Of a DNA stretch of 64,000 nucleotides, positions 32,311 to 42,418 are shown piece after piece. Origin of the DNA: Trichobilharzia szidati (taxonomy: Eukaryota > Platyhelminthes > Trematoda > Strigeidida > Schistosomatidae). The notes under the pieces were generated by a model. That model worked only from the letters and a program-made list of their open reading frames with translations. It did no database searches and had not been told where the DNA came from. The position numbers and the translations under genes were made by a program. The stretch lies in NCBI GenBank assembly GCA_944472155.2, contig OX235275.1, positions 26,526,865-26,590,864 of the forward strand. Direction: 5' to 3'. Numbering within the stretch: position 1 is the first letter of the stretch; every line of letters begins with the position of its first letter.

Positions 32311-33538
32311 CGAATCCCCACAAACAAATTCTTGAGAATAAAGCTTAGTCAGTAAAATTCAGATTAACCGTTTCTGATTGAGAACAGCTTTTAATCATGT
32401 TTTAACCGTTTTTTGAATAAGATGTGCTTGTTTGATGCTTTGTAGACTAAGTCACTAGGAGGCACAGACACCAATACTTTTGGGAGTCGTTTTTGAAAAT
32501 GTCTAACTCAGTGGGAGAACTAGCACTTCGAAGCGTTATATTTCCTGCCTAGCTATTTAACTCTCTTGATTTTTCATTTGTATGAGCCACTAGAAGGATT
32601 CAGTGCATTTCCCTTCGAATCCTATATGCGCAAGATCAGACAGTCCGTGCACTGTAGTTATGCTGTGGCTAAGCAATACCCAAGCTAACTGTAATGCCGA
32701 ATTAAATCTCACTAATTCTAACATTCGATAGTGAGTAAATTCTGAATCTGTTCTGAAATGTATTCTTTAATGGTACAGACTACAACTCAGTACTGGTTTT
32801 CAGCATGACTGGCACTAATTCAGCACCCTGTTCTTTTTCTAGGCATTTTCATGAGTAGATCAGAACCTAATGGGTTCGCTGCTTATCAGCGTTGTTCCAG
32901 CCCTCTCAGCTCATATTCATCTCTGACTAGCATTACTATAGAGCGAAAAGACTGCTACTAATTATCATCACCTGTGTCCTACGCCAGCGCAATTAATTTA
33001 GTTTGCAGAAAGAAATCAGTTTATATAATTGAGGGAATTTTGTGTTTAGAAACTGTAGTACAATATCACTGCAAATCTGTCAAGTGAGATTAACTGGTAG
33101 CATCCTGTAAATAAGCAAAATAAAAGATTAGTAATGAAAAATTGTGCTCATGACATTTTCAGCATTTATATTTAGAAAAGTTTACTTACATAACTGCCAC
33201 TGTTATATCCCTTGGTATCTTTTTCATTTGCCTAGAAATAAAAATCAATGTTGTGATTACTACATGTTGAATAAACGTTGACTTATAAAAGTAAGCAGGC
33301 GTTTCGCAATATTACCTGAATTCCTTTCTTCAGCTTACGCCTTTGGACACGATCAGGGTGCTTTAAAATAAATAACAGCATGGATATACCTATATCTCAA
33401 AATCGCCGAATAAACTGTCGAATGAACTTCAGTTTGACCAACAACATTAGCCAGTTAGAGGTAGATGTTCGGACTTGACAACAAATAGATGTTACAAAAA
33501 ACTTCGACGAATTACATATCAACAGTTCAAGCAACAAA
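32311..33538. other. no gene seen
   Basis: No supported feature in about 1.2 kb. Confidence 0.4.
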
Positions 33539-33960
33539 TTACTGCACAGTACCTTCATTTAAATGTATGAAGCGGGGGATGACTGCTTCGTCATTAGGTA
33601 TTGGAACAGTCATGCACTCGTAGACAATATTCACATAGGATATCCAGTGTGTTTCGTGACTGAATTTTGAACATCTGAATATCCCTAAATTCCTTGATTC
33701 AAATGGAGTAGTAAAATCATCACTCAACCCCACTGAGATTATAGGGTGAGTGACGAGAAATCTTGGTACACACATGCCGCTGTCTTTTAGCAAACCTCTT
33801 ATGGTTGTTGACACATGTGGATTAAATTTACGCATACAATCCAAGATATCTTGCGCAACAGCCCCTGTTATATTGGATGATAGGAACAATTCCATAATTG
33901 GCTTTCTGACCAGTTCTTTGTGTGTCATCTTTTCAGGAACAACGTGAAGTTCTATTAAAA
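33539..33960 (-). CDS. unassigned minus-strand open frame, possible exon or transposon fragment
   Basis: 129 codons from an internal ATG at 33928, open a little further upstream to an AG that could be a splice acceptor at about 33952. It contains LSSNITGAVAQDILDCMRKF followed by STTIRGLLKDSG, which superficially resembles the N-terminal part of some CACTA/EnSpm-related proteins, where helices precede a ..RTLL motif. This is a guess from memory of the pattern. No zinc-binding or catalytic motif is visible. Composition is less AT-biased than the surroundings. It could be a terminal exon of a host gene, part of a DNA transposon, or chance. Confidence 0.3.
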
Positions 33961-34247
33961 TTATTTATTACATAATAATTCATGTTACGGTTCTCCTCAA
34001 TTTGTGAAACGACAGTGACGGTCTCACTAGTATTAGGTATATCTGTGGTGAGAGCTGGCTGCTAGCCAAAGTTGGTAGACGGTAACTGACGTCAAAGTTT
34101 ATGTCCCCAATATTGGTGGTGAGAAAATGAGAACAAAGGCTTTGCGTAGGTGGATACAGTTAGCATATGGATGATCTGACACAGCCACAAAGAGATGCAA
34201 GGTTAACTTTCTGTGAGAAACAACCAATCAAAAGACTGTATTTTCTA

Positions 34248-34600
34248 CTAACAATAATCTACAATAATGTACATTAAAATCTTAAATATGTGTTGATTTT
34301 CCTTAATAAACGATCTGTTGCCTGGCCCTTGTCTTCTGTTGTTACATATCCACTGTTCCCTGCATAGATGAACTTGAAGGCAAAGGTACTGTTTTATCCA
34401 CTGCCACCTCTTCTCTAGATGCACAGTAACGTTTCCAGAAGTCCCAGTCATTAAATGTTGCATCACGTAACCGTTTTTGACGGCGATGAAAAGTGGAGTA
34501 GCTGTATCCAAGGCATTCATGCAGTCTGCCAGAAGACGTTCTTCTCTTACGACCCGTATCTAACACATCTGAGTTGTTTTCCTTATAATAGAAATGGACA
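34248..34600 (-). CDS. unassigned minus-strand open frame(s), possible exon
   Basis: The frame 34342-34566 encodes 74 residues with a basic start (DTGRKRRTSSGRLHECLGYS, FHRRQKRLRD) and a serine-rich end. An overlapping frame runs to 34248. The basic helix-like stretch could be nucleic-acid binding, but no family is recognised. It lies 0.4 kb upstream, on the same strand, of the open frame at 33539, so the two might be exons of one gene. No promoter or start context is convincing. Confidence 0.25.
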
Positions 34601-35224
34601 GATAGTATACACCGAAAATCTAACCCACCTGCATGATTTATAAGTCCTGTAAGAATGGTCTCTGTGTGTAAGGTGTACTGCTTATATGCCTCTAGGCAAA
34701 CATCCGTTTTTTAATATGAAAAGGGATGACACGTGAACTGTAATCACAACTGTTAACATTTTCCTTGCAGCAAGTATATGTTTTCATCTGTGAATCAACA
34801 CAATCACCCCCCTTATGTCCTTTTGATTCTCAAGGTTTTAATACATCACCTTGTAAACAGTGCTCAGCAATCGAAACAATTCTACTTATGACAAGTATCT
34901 CTTCTCATCTGTGGGATTTCAGTTTTCCCCGCACCCCTACCCTCAGTTCGTCTAAAATTTTTGTGTTTCATATTTTATTCATGACAATTTTATGTTTTCA
35001 TCTGTTGTAGTTAACCCATTTTTTGTTCTAATATTTTTGGACTTTTCAATCGTGGGCCTGTCATAAGTGAATCGTTATCAATAATGCTTACACATGAATC
35101 ATGACAACTGTATTCGCTCGATTGTTTAAAGTGCATTAAACATGGCCCAATATGTTCTCTCAAAACTGTTTCGGTTTTCCACTTTTGACCTCATTTTTAC
35201 TGAGCTGTTATCAAATTTAGTGAC
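34601..35224. other. no gene seen
   Basis: No supported feature. Confidence 0.4.
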
Positions 35225-35480
35225 GTTCCACAAACAAAATATATTATTATAATAAAGGTCTTTTATTTCCCATTGAATGAAAAACAAAACGATATTGTTA
35301 GAATCAGGTCACAAATTTGATTTTGACAATATTGAAATCATCATCAGGAAAAATCCCAGAAATCACAAAGAATGACTAATATCATCAGAAGCACTTCATA
35401 TCAGGTGGAATTCAAATTGCCTGAATAGGAATGATGGACTAAAACAGAATCTGACCTGGTTACAACACCTCCCTACCCCA
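35225..35480 (+). mobile_element. Penelope-like element, endonuclease C terminus fused to an inverted PLE end
   Basis: 35255-35305 (CATTGAATGAAAAACAAAAC GATATTGTT) matches the terminal DNA of the minus-strand PLE at 13660-13712. From 35306 the plus strand encodes SGHKFDFDNIEI, a stop, then ISSEALHIRWNSNCLNRNDG, equivalent to TGHKIDFDKTKV and LTAEALHIWVNPNSLNRREG of the intact PLE. It keeps the catalytic-type glutamate before ALHI. Two pieces in opposite orientations are joined. Confidence 0.7.
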
Positions 35481-36150
35481 TGAAGTGACAAAATTCACTA
35501 TGTAAACACACATTGCTTTTATAATTTTACACACTGATCAAATTCAACAAAGACGGGCCTTTTTATAGTAAAAATAAGTGACTTCTTAGAATGTTATGAC
35601 GTACGTGAATTGAGATAGAGTTTCAAGATTATGTATTATCCTCCTCTGATTTGAATGACCGGTGGTAATATTATCTTCCATATCTCTGGTATTTGCACTG
35701 AGTCATTTCTGTTGCATTAGATGGGTGTAGATTCCCTCGATGAACCAGGATTCAGTAATCAATCTCTCTCTCCTCTCCACCTACCTATATTCATTTTTAG
35801 ATATTTGACTCTGTACCACCCACCCTATTGTGTGGTTTTTTTCGATCTTTTCATGGGATATAGTTTCTTGAAACATCATTACACAAGTTGATAATAAGTT
35901 CGTTGAAAAGAGTTCCCTCGTTGAATGTTGTATTTTCAGTATTACAATGAGATGTATTAGATTATTCAGAAGCAAAGTGTTGACATCATTTTCGATGGCA
36001 TCTCAAAAGTAGCTGCATTTATGAATCTCTGAAGTTGATAGGACAATATAAAATGCAGAAAGAAAAAATATCGAAGAAGTATCTTCAAAAAAGTCCTTTA
36101 ATCGCTTACAGTGACAACTGATGAACTTAAAAGGAGTCGAATAAATGATT
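35481..36150. other. no gene seen
   Basis: No supported feature. Confidence 0.4.
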
Positions 36151-36350
36151 GAGTCGATTTAGTGGATGCTGACTAACAGTAGAATCCACTAGGATGCATA
36201 TTTCGTCCTATTTAGGACTTATCATCTGGATGAGTGATAGTTTCCTCAGCGAGGCAAGAACTTAGTACTCATAGTTTCGAACGCCTGCCAGTGACCATCC
36301 ACAAAATTACTTAGGGCTAAATCCTCAGAAATTGTCAAAGCATCCGCACA
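36150..36350 (-). repeat. Sm-alpha-like hammerhead SINE, decayed copy
   Basis: On the minus strand a B-box-like GGCGTTCGAAACTATGAG is followed by ACTAAGTTCTTGCCTCGCTG, the ribozyme region and TCAGCATCCACTAAATCGAC. The ribozyme segment closely tracks the Schistosoma Sm-alpha hammerhead (GTCC..AAATAGGACGAAA..GCATCC..GGATTC.ACTG). This is the main reason for naming the organism a schistosome. Confidence 0.7.
36183..36232 (-). ncRNA. Sm-alpha-type hammerhead ribozyme, core-mutated
   Basis: Minus strand: ATCCAG, ATGATAA (36219-36225), stem II GTCC-TAAATA-GGAC, GAAA (36201-36204), a two-pair stem III with ATGC loop, then ATC as cleavage triplet. Stem I can pair ATCCA with TGGAT around a three-base insertion. 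Relative to CTGATGA the core has C3 to A and G8 to A, which should abolish cleavage. Confidence 0.7.
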
Positions 36351-36689
36351 ATGAACTGATATGTCAACCTAAGGCCTAGCACTTCGGTCCAATCCGTCAA
36401 TGGGAGAGTCCAAAGTGAATAAAACGACTGAGTGAGCTCATCAAAAGATAGAACAAGTGATTCAGGACAGAGAAACTTTTTTCAATGAATGTATTATCAA
36501 ACTGTACAATGGTAGAATTATGTGAAATCCGACAAAATGTTTATGACTATAATCGTTGTGAAAATTAGACGACAAAATATTGGTTATGTAGTTATGTAGT
36601 TTATAAAAATAGTTTATGGAATATATCAGCCCTACATTACACACACACATATTGTCACACTTTAGCATAAACCGATTTAGATCATTAGA

Positions 36690-37500
36690 GTTGGGAGGAG
36701 GGCGGTTTGAACAAAAGTTTTCTGCATATAGGGACCTGGTTGTTCTGTTTTGATGGCCATATCTTCAGCAATACAGACGAGTCGGATACTTATTGATTTA
36801 GACAAATTATTTTTCGCCTTGCAAAGAACTAACTTTAAGGGAAGAGGCTTGTGAGACAAGGTCACCAGTGTCGACTCTGGATGTTCAATTATTCCCCTCC
36901 TTTTAAACCTATTTCCTACTTCTGAGTAACCACTCAGGATAGTATTCTTGCAGCCTTTTGAGTAGAAGTTGCATCAAACGGTTGATATGTCTAAATGCAC
37001 GGGAGCAGGTGAACTAGTAAAAGTACATAGAGATGGGATCTTATCCTTCAGGAGGCTACTGGAAAACACTATTCCCAGTGATGCTGTGGTGAATGTATTT
37101 TACAGAGCTTGTGGAAGCCTTTCTTTAAGGATGTCCGTAGCTAGATGATCTTTGAATTCAAGGCATATATGTGGAAGTTTCTTGACTACAGTCGTTAAAT
37201 CACATTTCGCAGGTTTAATGTATACGTCGTTTGTCCACAAAACATCGCGAATATCGATTTTCGACTGGGTGTTTTCTTGGAAGATTTAACACTTCTTTCA
37301 CAACATCAGGACTTTTGGTGCTCCGAATGCCAGTGGCAAAAGATCGCATCAAGTTTCGTCTTCGACAAGTGGCTGTCCACTTGTAGAAATCTGTCACAAC
37401 AGTGTCTGTAGATTGATATCCTGAAGGTCCTATCAGTCCTCCTTGGTAACTTCACATCAAGAAAATGAATGTTAGACTCGTTTTCCATCTCAGGTGTATA
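36690..37500 (-). mobile_element. Penelope-like element, RT end to endonuclease C terminus (broken)
   Basis: Minus strand 37306-37488 gives NIHFLDVKLPRRTDRTFRIS IYR, the FLD motif that follows the RT catalytic box. 37215-37300 continues the linker; 36900-37140 holds LLKDKIPSLCTF..-like remains of the first endonuclease signature. 36677-36865 gives the C terminus SISIRLVCIAEDMAIKTEQP. Stops and frame changes throughout; the EH region is missing. Confidence 0.75.
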
Positions 37501-38089
37501 GTTTACCTATTACTGGTAGCCACTAGATTCAGCCACTGTACTATTCAAATCGTAGTCGACCTCGCAAATAATAAAGACTCCACTATTATTTCAAGCTCAC
37601 GGTAATTTACTCTCGAATTTAGTTTTTGAGGCGGTAGTATGGGTGATGATATACGTTATAACGTGGTAAATCTTTCACGCTTAAGGGTTTTCTCGGCTTT
37701 GATTGGCTAGAACAGTGGCGGCTAGTTTGATATTTAATTTGTCCTAGGTAGGTGATATCGTGTGCAGGTTTGTGTGGTTGCGGTATGCGTTGTTTGCAAG
37801 CATATTTGATGGAAATAAATGTAAAATTTGATTATTCTAACGTTTTATTTTACTTCTTTCGTGCATATACAAGGCTTGGTTTATCATATACTCGGTTTGT
37901 TGCCCTATCGGTTGCTGGCGATGTCAAGGAACCCGTGAGTTCTTGGGCTTTTCTTAATTTTAGGTTATACGTGTAGCATTTTATTGATGAATATTGCTAA
38001 GTGATGTATTTCCATATTGCTTTTTCTACGGAATCATATTTAAACAGTTGCGAGACAGATGGATACTTATTGACAAAGCCTTTTTAGTT
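37501..38089. other. no firm gene; possible upstream exon region
   Basis: Less AT-rich than neighbours around 37680-37800, with a frame at 37752-37976 that has no known domain. It precedes the open frame at 38092 and could be its 5' region. Confidence 0.3.
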
Positions 38090-38091
38090 TA

Positions 38092-38319
38092 TTGCAGGTA
38101 GGCAATGCGAGTGAAAGCACTGCAGACGTCAGTGGAATTTTCGGTGAAGTAATGCTGGGAAGGCGTTTCTTTAGCTGGGAGGAATTTGAGAATTCATTAG
38201 GAGAATTTCAAAAAGTGAGGAAGTCATTTAATGCCAACAATGTAGTTGTCCTGCACTCACTATGTGGTTGCCGCAGATTACGCGGGAGAAGTAATCGCAC
38301 AAATGGACCATTTTCTTAA
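38092..38319 (+). CDS. unassigned open frame, possible exon with FAR1/MULE- or ZSWIM-like N-terminal motif
   Basis: 75 codons, with a splice-acceptor-like TTTATTGCAG just before the GTAGGCAATG at 38098. The segment EVMLGRRFFSWEEFENSLGE FQK has the F.S.EEF...L..FQ pattern seen near the N terminus of Mutator-like transposase and ZSWIM3-type proteins. That comparison is by eye only. The frame ends 32 codons later without further motif. If real it is one exon of a longer gene or a transposon scrap. Confidence 0.3.
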   Translation: MQVGNASESTADVSGIFGEVMLGRRFFSWEEFENSLGEFQKVRKSFNANNVVVLHSLCGCRRLRGRSNRTNGPFS

Positions 38320-38320
38320 T

Positions 38321-38679
38321 GTGTAAATTAACTACCTTCGCATTACAATAAAAATAAACTTTTCCTATTAACATTGTTGTCTTTCTGTTCGTGTGTTCGC
38401 GTTGGGAGTACGGCACGCTAGACCGGTGCTCCCTAGGATATAAATTCGTTACTATACGTAAGTGCGATTCTGTAGCAACACTATCCATCGATAAAAGTGG
38501 TGAATTATAAGTACTTCATTCAAGTCTAAAAATCTGCCTAAAGTTACGCAATTACGTCTCCTAGTCATAGATAAATCTGTAGGGTTTAATGACAAAAATA
38601 CCTAACTTCAGAATACAACTTAGGCCCTGCAGTTGAGTTCGATTTCGTATGAAGTTAAGTATAACCACAAGTAGTGTAT
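38321..38679. other. flank of the PLE insertion, no gene seen
   Basis: No supported feature. The PLE target site begins at 38680. Confidence 0.5.
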
Positions 38680-38692
38680 TACTATTATTTCA
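38680..38692 (+). repeat. 13-bp target-site duplication, left
   Basis: TACTATTATTTCA, repeated exactly at 44425-44437, bounds the PLE insertion. The first one or two element bases are ambiguous because element and target agree there. Confidence 0.9.
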
Positions 38693-38729
38693 TAAAATTA
38701 TATTTGTAAAATCTCAGCGAAATTGAAAT

Positions 38730-38787
38730 GATTAATTCCAACGTTTCGTTCGGCAATCTGGTCCGAACTTCTTCAGGGAAATTAATC
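38730..38787 (-). ncRNA. hammerhead-like ribozyme motif in PLE terminal repeat (copy 1)
   Basis: Minus strand: stem I strand GATTAATTTCC, core CTGAAGA (38770-38776; position 7 is free in hammerheads), an extra A, stem II GTTCGG with CCGAAC closing a nine-base loop, GAAA (38744-38747), a minimal stem III (AC/GT), triplet GTT, then GGAATTAATC, which pairs with stem I with one bulged T. The extra A and the GTT triplet depart from the best hammerheads. Hammerheads in PLE pseudo-LTRs are a known feature of the family. Confidence 0.65.
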
Positions 38788-39322
38788 GAATTAAAATAAA
38801 CAGGTTTATATATAAAAGGGACAACTCATGTTTTTTAAATTTTGTCCAATCATGAGTCATGTAACAGTCATCAACATGTATAATAAATAAATAAATAAAA
38901 TAGTATGTTTATATATAAAAGTACATCTCTTTTAAATTGTTTGTCCAGTCATGTGAATCAATAAACAGCTATCAATAGGTATAGTAAACAAAACAAAACA
39001 AAATCTTTAATATGAACTGTGATCAAAATTTGACCTCAGACTTTCAAAATTAGTCTACTTTTGTTAAAATATATATGTGTATATGTGTTATGCAGTATCA
39101 ATGGTGTGTGTGTGCATGTGTGTATGTGTGTGGGTGAACAGTCATAAAACATTTGTTATTCTCATATGAGCTGTGATCAAGATTTGACCGGATAGTTACA
39201 AAATAATTGAGATGTTTTTTACAAATATAATATAATTTTATAGATTTGTTATTCTCTTCATAAAAGGACGTAGACAATCGGGAATTTGATCAAGTGTGAC
39301 TAGTTGTTGAAACATATCCAAT

Positions 39323-41785
39323 TTATTTATTAGTCAGGATTTGCCATGCATCAGCTAAGATCACACCTTCACGTCTGTTCAAACTGTTGGGATTCACCCA
39401 TATATGTAGGGCTTCTGCAGTCAGTCTTTCTTTATATGAACCAAAACCTTTCTGTAAAACCTTAGTCTTATCAAAATCGATTTTGTGTCCCGTTTCTATC
39501 GAGTGCAGTGCAATCGCTGAGTTGTTTTCTAGCTTCTTCAAGTCTGCAGAGGTCTTTGGAACCACCTTTAGACATTGTTTATGCTCTTTCACCCTTACAT
39601 TTACCTGTCTGGAAGTTTCTCCTACATATACGGCGTTACAATCCCCACAATTGATTTGGTATACACAATTTTGCTGGTTTTCTTGTTCTATTTTATCCTT
39701 AACCTTAACCAGTAATGAGCGTAAGGTGTTTGATGCACGAAAATACACTCGTATATTATGGTCGTTAAGGATTCGCTTTATTTCGTCGGAAGTTTCTTTG
39801 CGGTAAGGAATCACCGCTGTACTAACCCAATTCTTAGCAACAGGTTTTGATTCATCCTTATCTTCACATTTTAAATATTTATTTATGAAGGATTTTGGAT
39901 AATTATTTGATTCAAGAGTGGATTGAACCAATTTTAATTCCTTGTTAATATCTTCCTCCTCAGTAACTAGACGTTTGGCTCTGTTGATCAGATTCTTGGC
40001 CACAGTTACTTTGGTGGTAAATGGATGAGCTGAATGGTAATCTAGGTATCTATCTGAATTTGTCGGCTTTCTAAAAATGTTTATTTTAAATTTTCCATCT
40101 AATTTTCTTTGTACTAAACAGTCCAGGAACGCCAACTCATTCTCATCGGATTCAATCTCTTTGGAGAACTTAATAGTTTCTGATATATTGTTTATTAAGT
40201 GAAACAGTTCATTTAACAAACTACGTTTGATTATGATGAAGGTATCATCTACGTATCTTAACCACATCTTTGGGGGACTAGGGCATCTCATAATTGCATT
40301 TGTTTCTAATGAGTGCATAAATAGATTGGCGACTAACGGAGATACTGGTGATCCCATAGCAATGCCTCCTGTTTGACGGTAAAGAACCCCTTTAAACGTA
40401 AATAACGTGGATCGAAGACACAATTCTAATACCTTCATAATTTCGTCGGGGTTTAAAGGACAACGACCACTGAGTTCGTCGTCAGCAATAAGTAAATTAT
40501 GAATAATACTTAAAGAATCATTAACGGGAACATTCGTGAATAATGAATAAACATCGAAACTTGCCATTATTTCATCTTCTTCAATATTAGTCAAGTTTAT
40601 TCTCCTCTTAAATTCATACGAATTCTTCACTCCATGCTCCACTTTCATTTCATATGGACTAAGGATTCGATAAATGTATTTAGAAAGTTTGTATGTTGGA
40701 GAATTGGTAAAATCCACTACAGGACGTAATGGAACATCTGATTTGTGTATTTTTGGTAAACCATAAAATCTACAGGGGCTGCAACTTTTCGGAGCCAGAG
40801 TAAACCAAAGTGATACACCGAGCTTCTCTTTTATTGACTGTAACATTTTGCTTGTTTCAGCCTTCAGTTTATTTAAAGTTGCTCTTGATTTATTCGCGTT
40901 GAATTTTTCGTAAGGTCCGTCATTAAGATGATCAATGGCCTTCTTTTCATAATCTGCAGTATTCATGACAACCGTGATATTGCCTTTATCTGCTCTTGTA
41001 ATTATAATCGATCTATCTTGCTGTAGTTGTTTTAATGCCGATTGCTCGCTTTTACTTATATTCGGAGCATTTGGTTTCTGGTTCAGTAGAACTGCTGCAA
41101 TTTTGTGTCTTATGACGTTTGCCTCTTCGGCTGTCACTGAATTTAACGACGGTTCAATTGCTGGAACTACTTCAAAGGCTGATAAACGCCTTTTGTTTAA
41201 GTTGAAATTAAGTCCCTTTTTAAGGAGGGATAGTTCATAATCAGATAAGTTTCTGTCAGAGAGATTGACCACCACTTTGTTCGTATCCAGAGAGTTATGA
41301 CTAGACGGATTGTCAAAATGATGGTGTTTAGGATTAATATTCAGTTGAAGTAACCTTTCGAACTTTTTGATTTGTCTTCTTTTTGAAGATTGAAGATAAA
41401 ATTCTTCTTTAAACTTAAGTATGTTGTCAATGAGAGTCTTCATATCTGATGTAACCAATACAGATAAAATTTCATCTAAATTGGACATTCGAATACGAAA
41501 TAATTCCATGCTTTTGGTTGCTCTGTGAACGCGTTCTCGTACAAAAGTTCTTGTTGCAGAATGAGCTGCTTTAATCGATCTGCTAGAGTTATCAGGTGAC
41601 TTGACAGTAACGGATTTAGGATAGATATTCTGTTGCAGACATCGGAGATTGAAAATACGATGATTGTACCAATTACACATTTTCTTTGTCAGTTTAATTC
41701 GATTGCAAAATAATTCATATGAACTGTGATCAAGATTTGACCGGATAGTTGCAAAATAATTGAGCGCTGAGTGAGAAGTAGACAT
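39323..41785 (-). CDS. Penelope-like reverse transcriptase / GIY-YIG endonuclease, intact
   Basis: 820 residues, one uninterrupted frame. Roughly 1-250 is a PLE N-terminal region. The RT spans about 255-560: RADKGNITVVM (262-274), FYGLPKIH (340-347), SFDVYSLFTNVP (409-420), GIAMGSPVSP (474-483), the catalytic YVDD (511-514) and FLD (553-555). A linker with AVIPYRKETSDEIKRIL (657-673) leads to the GIY-YIG nuclease: CVYQINCGDC (707-716), YVGET (720-724), R at about 732 and EH (734-735), and the glutamate of LTAEALHI near 791. The enzyme should nick target DNA and prime reverse transcription there. The ATG at 41785 is the first in frame and lies within the terminal repeat. No stop, frameshift or missing catalytic residue is visible, so the copy may be active. 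Confidence 0.93.
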   Translation of the reverse strand: MSTSHSALNYFATIRSNLDHSSYELFCNRIKLTKKMCNWYNHRIFNLRCLQQNIYPKSVTVKSPDNSSRSIKAAHSATRTFVRERVHRATKSMELFRIRMSNLDEILSVLVTSDMKTLIDNILKFKEEFYLQSSKRRQIKKFERLLQLNINPKHHHFDNPSSHNSLDTNKVVVNLSDRNLSDYELSLLKKGLNFNLNKRRLSAFEVVPAIEPSLNSVTAEEANVIRHKIAAVLLNQKPNAPNISKSEQSALKQLQQDRSIIITRADKGNITVVMNTADYEKKAIDHLNDGPYEKFNANKSRATLNKLKAETSKMLQSIKEKLGVSLWFTLAPKSCSPCRFYGLPKIHKSDVPLRPVVDFTNSPTYKLSKYIYRILSPYEMKVEHGVKNSYEFKRRINLTNIEEDEIMASFDVYSLFTNVPVNDSLSIIHNLLIADDELSGRCPLNPDEIMKVLELCLRSTLFTFKGVLYRQTGGIAMGSPVSPLVANLFMHSLETNAIMRCPSPPKMWLRYVDDTFIIIKRSLLNELFHLINNISETIKFSKEIESDENELAFLDCLVQRKLDGKFKINIFRKPTNSDRYLDYHSAHPFTTKVTVAKNLINRAKRLVTEEEDINKELKLVQSTLESNNYPKSFINKYLKCEDKDESKPVAKNWVSTAVIPYRKETSDEIKRILNDHNIRVYFRASNTLRSLLVKVKDKIEQENQQNCVYQINCGDCNAVYVGETSRQVNVRVKEHKQCLKVVPKTSADLKKLENNSAIALHSIETGHKIDFDKTKVLQKGFGSYKERLTAEALHIWVNPNSLNRREGVILADAWQILTNK

Positions 41786-41825
41786 TTATAAAATTATATT
41801 TGTAAAATCTCAGCGAAATTGAAAT

Positions 41826-41883
41826 GATTAATTCCAACGTTTCGTTCGGCAATCTGGTCCGAACTTCTTCAGGGAAATTAATC
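41826..41883 (-). ncRNA. hammerhead-like ribozyme motif in PLE terminal repeat (copy 2)
   Basis: Exact repeat of the 38730-38787 motif, 3096 bp away. In a minus-strand transcript it lies about 40 nt upstream of the start codon of the intact frame, at the junction between the two units. Confidence 0.65.
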
Positions 41884-42418
41884 GAATTAAAATAAACAGG
41901 TTTATATATAAAAGGGACAACTCATGTTTTTTAAATTTTGTCCAATCATGAGTCATGTAACAGTCATCAACATGTATAATAAATAAATAAATAAAATAGT
42001 ATGTTTATATATAAAAGTACATCTCTTTTAAATTGTTTGTCCAGTCATGTGAATCAATAAACAGCTATCAATAGGTATAGTAAACAAAACAAAACAAAAT
42101 CTTTAATATGAACTGTGATCAAAATTTGACCTCAGACTTTCAAAATTAGTCTACTTTTGTTAAAATATATATGTGTATATGTGTTATGCAGTATCAATGG
42201 TGTGTGTGTGCATGTGTGTATGTGTGTGGGTGAACAGTCATAAAACATTTGTTATTCTCATATGAGCTGTGATCAAGATTTGACCGGATAGTTACAAAAT
42301 AATTGAGATGTTTTTTACAAATATAATATAATTTTATAGATTTGTTATTCTCTTCATAAAAGGACGTAGACAATCGGGAATTTGATCAAGTGTGACTAGT
42401 TGTTGAAACATATCCAAT

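Larger units (their letters stand above)
38693..41788 (-). mobile_element. PLE complete unit
   Basis: 3096 bp carrying the 820-codon RT-endonuclease frame. Its 3' non-coding part (38693-39322) includes the hammerhead-like segment, an AAATAAATAAATAAAATA stretch, a (TG)n-rich run at 39066-39133 and a TGATCAAGATTTGACCGG block at about 39176 that resembles the ORF's own first codons. No poly(A) or microsatellite tail follows, as is usual for PLEs. Confidence 0.9.

Noticed and set aside
35225..35305. Left edge at 35.25 kb as the true end of the plus-strand PLE
   Set aside because: The sequence matches the end of a PLE in the other orientation at 13.66 kb, so it is a junction of two pieces.
39387..39806. 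139-codon plus-strand frame (and its copy at 42483-42902)
   Set aside because: Antisense shadow of the PLE endonuclease; duplicated only because the unit is duplicated.
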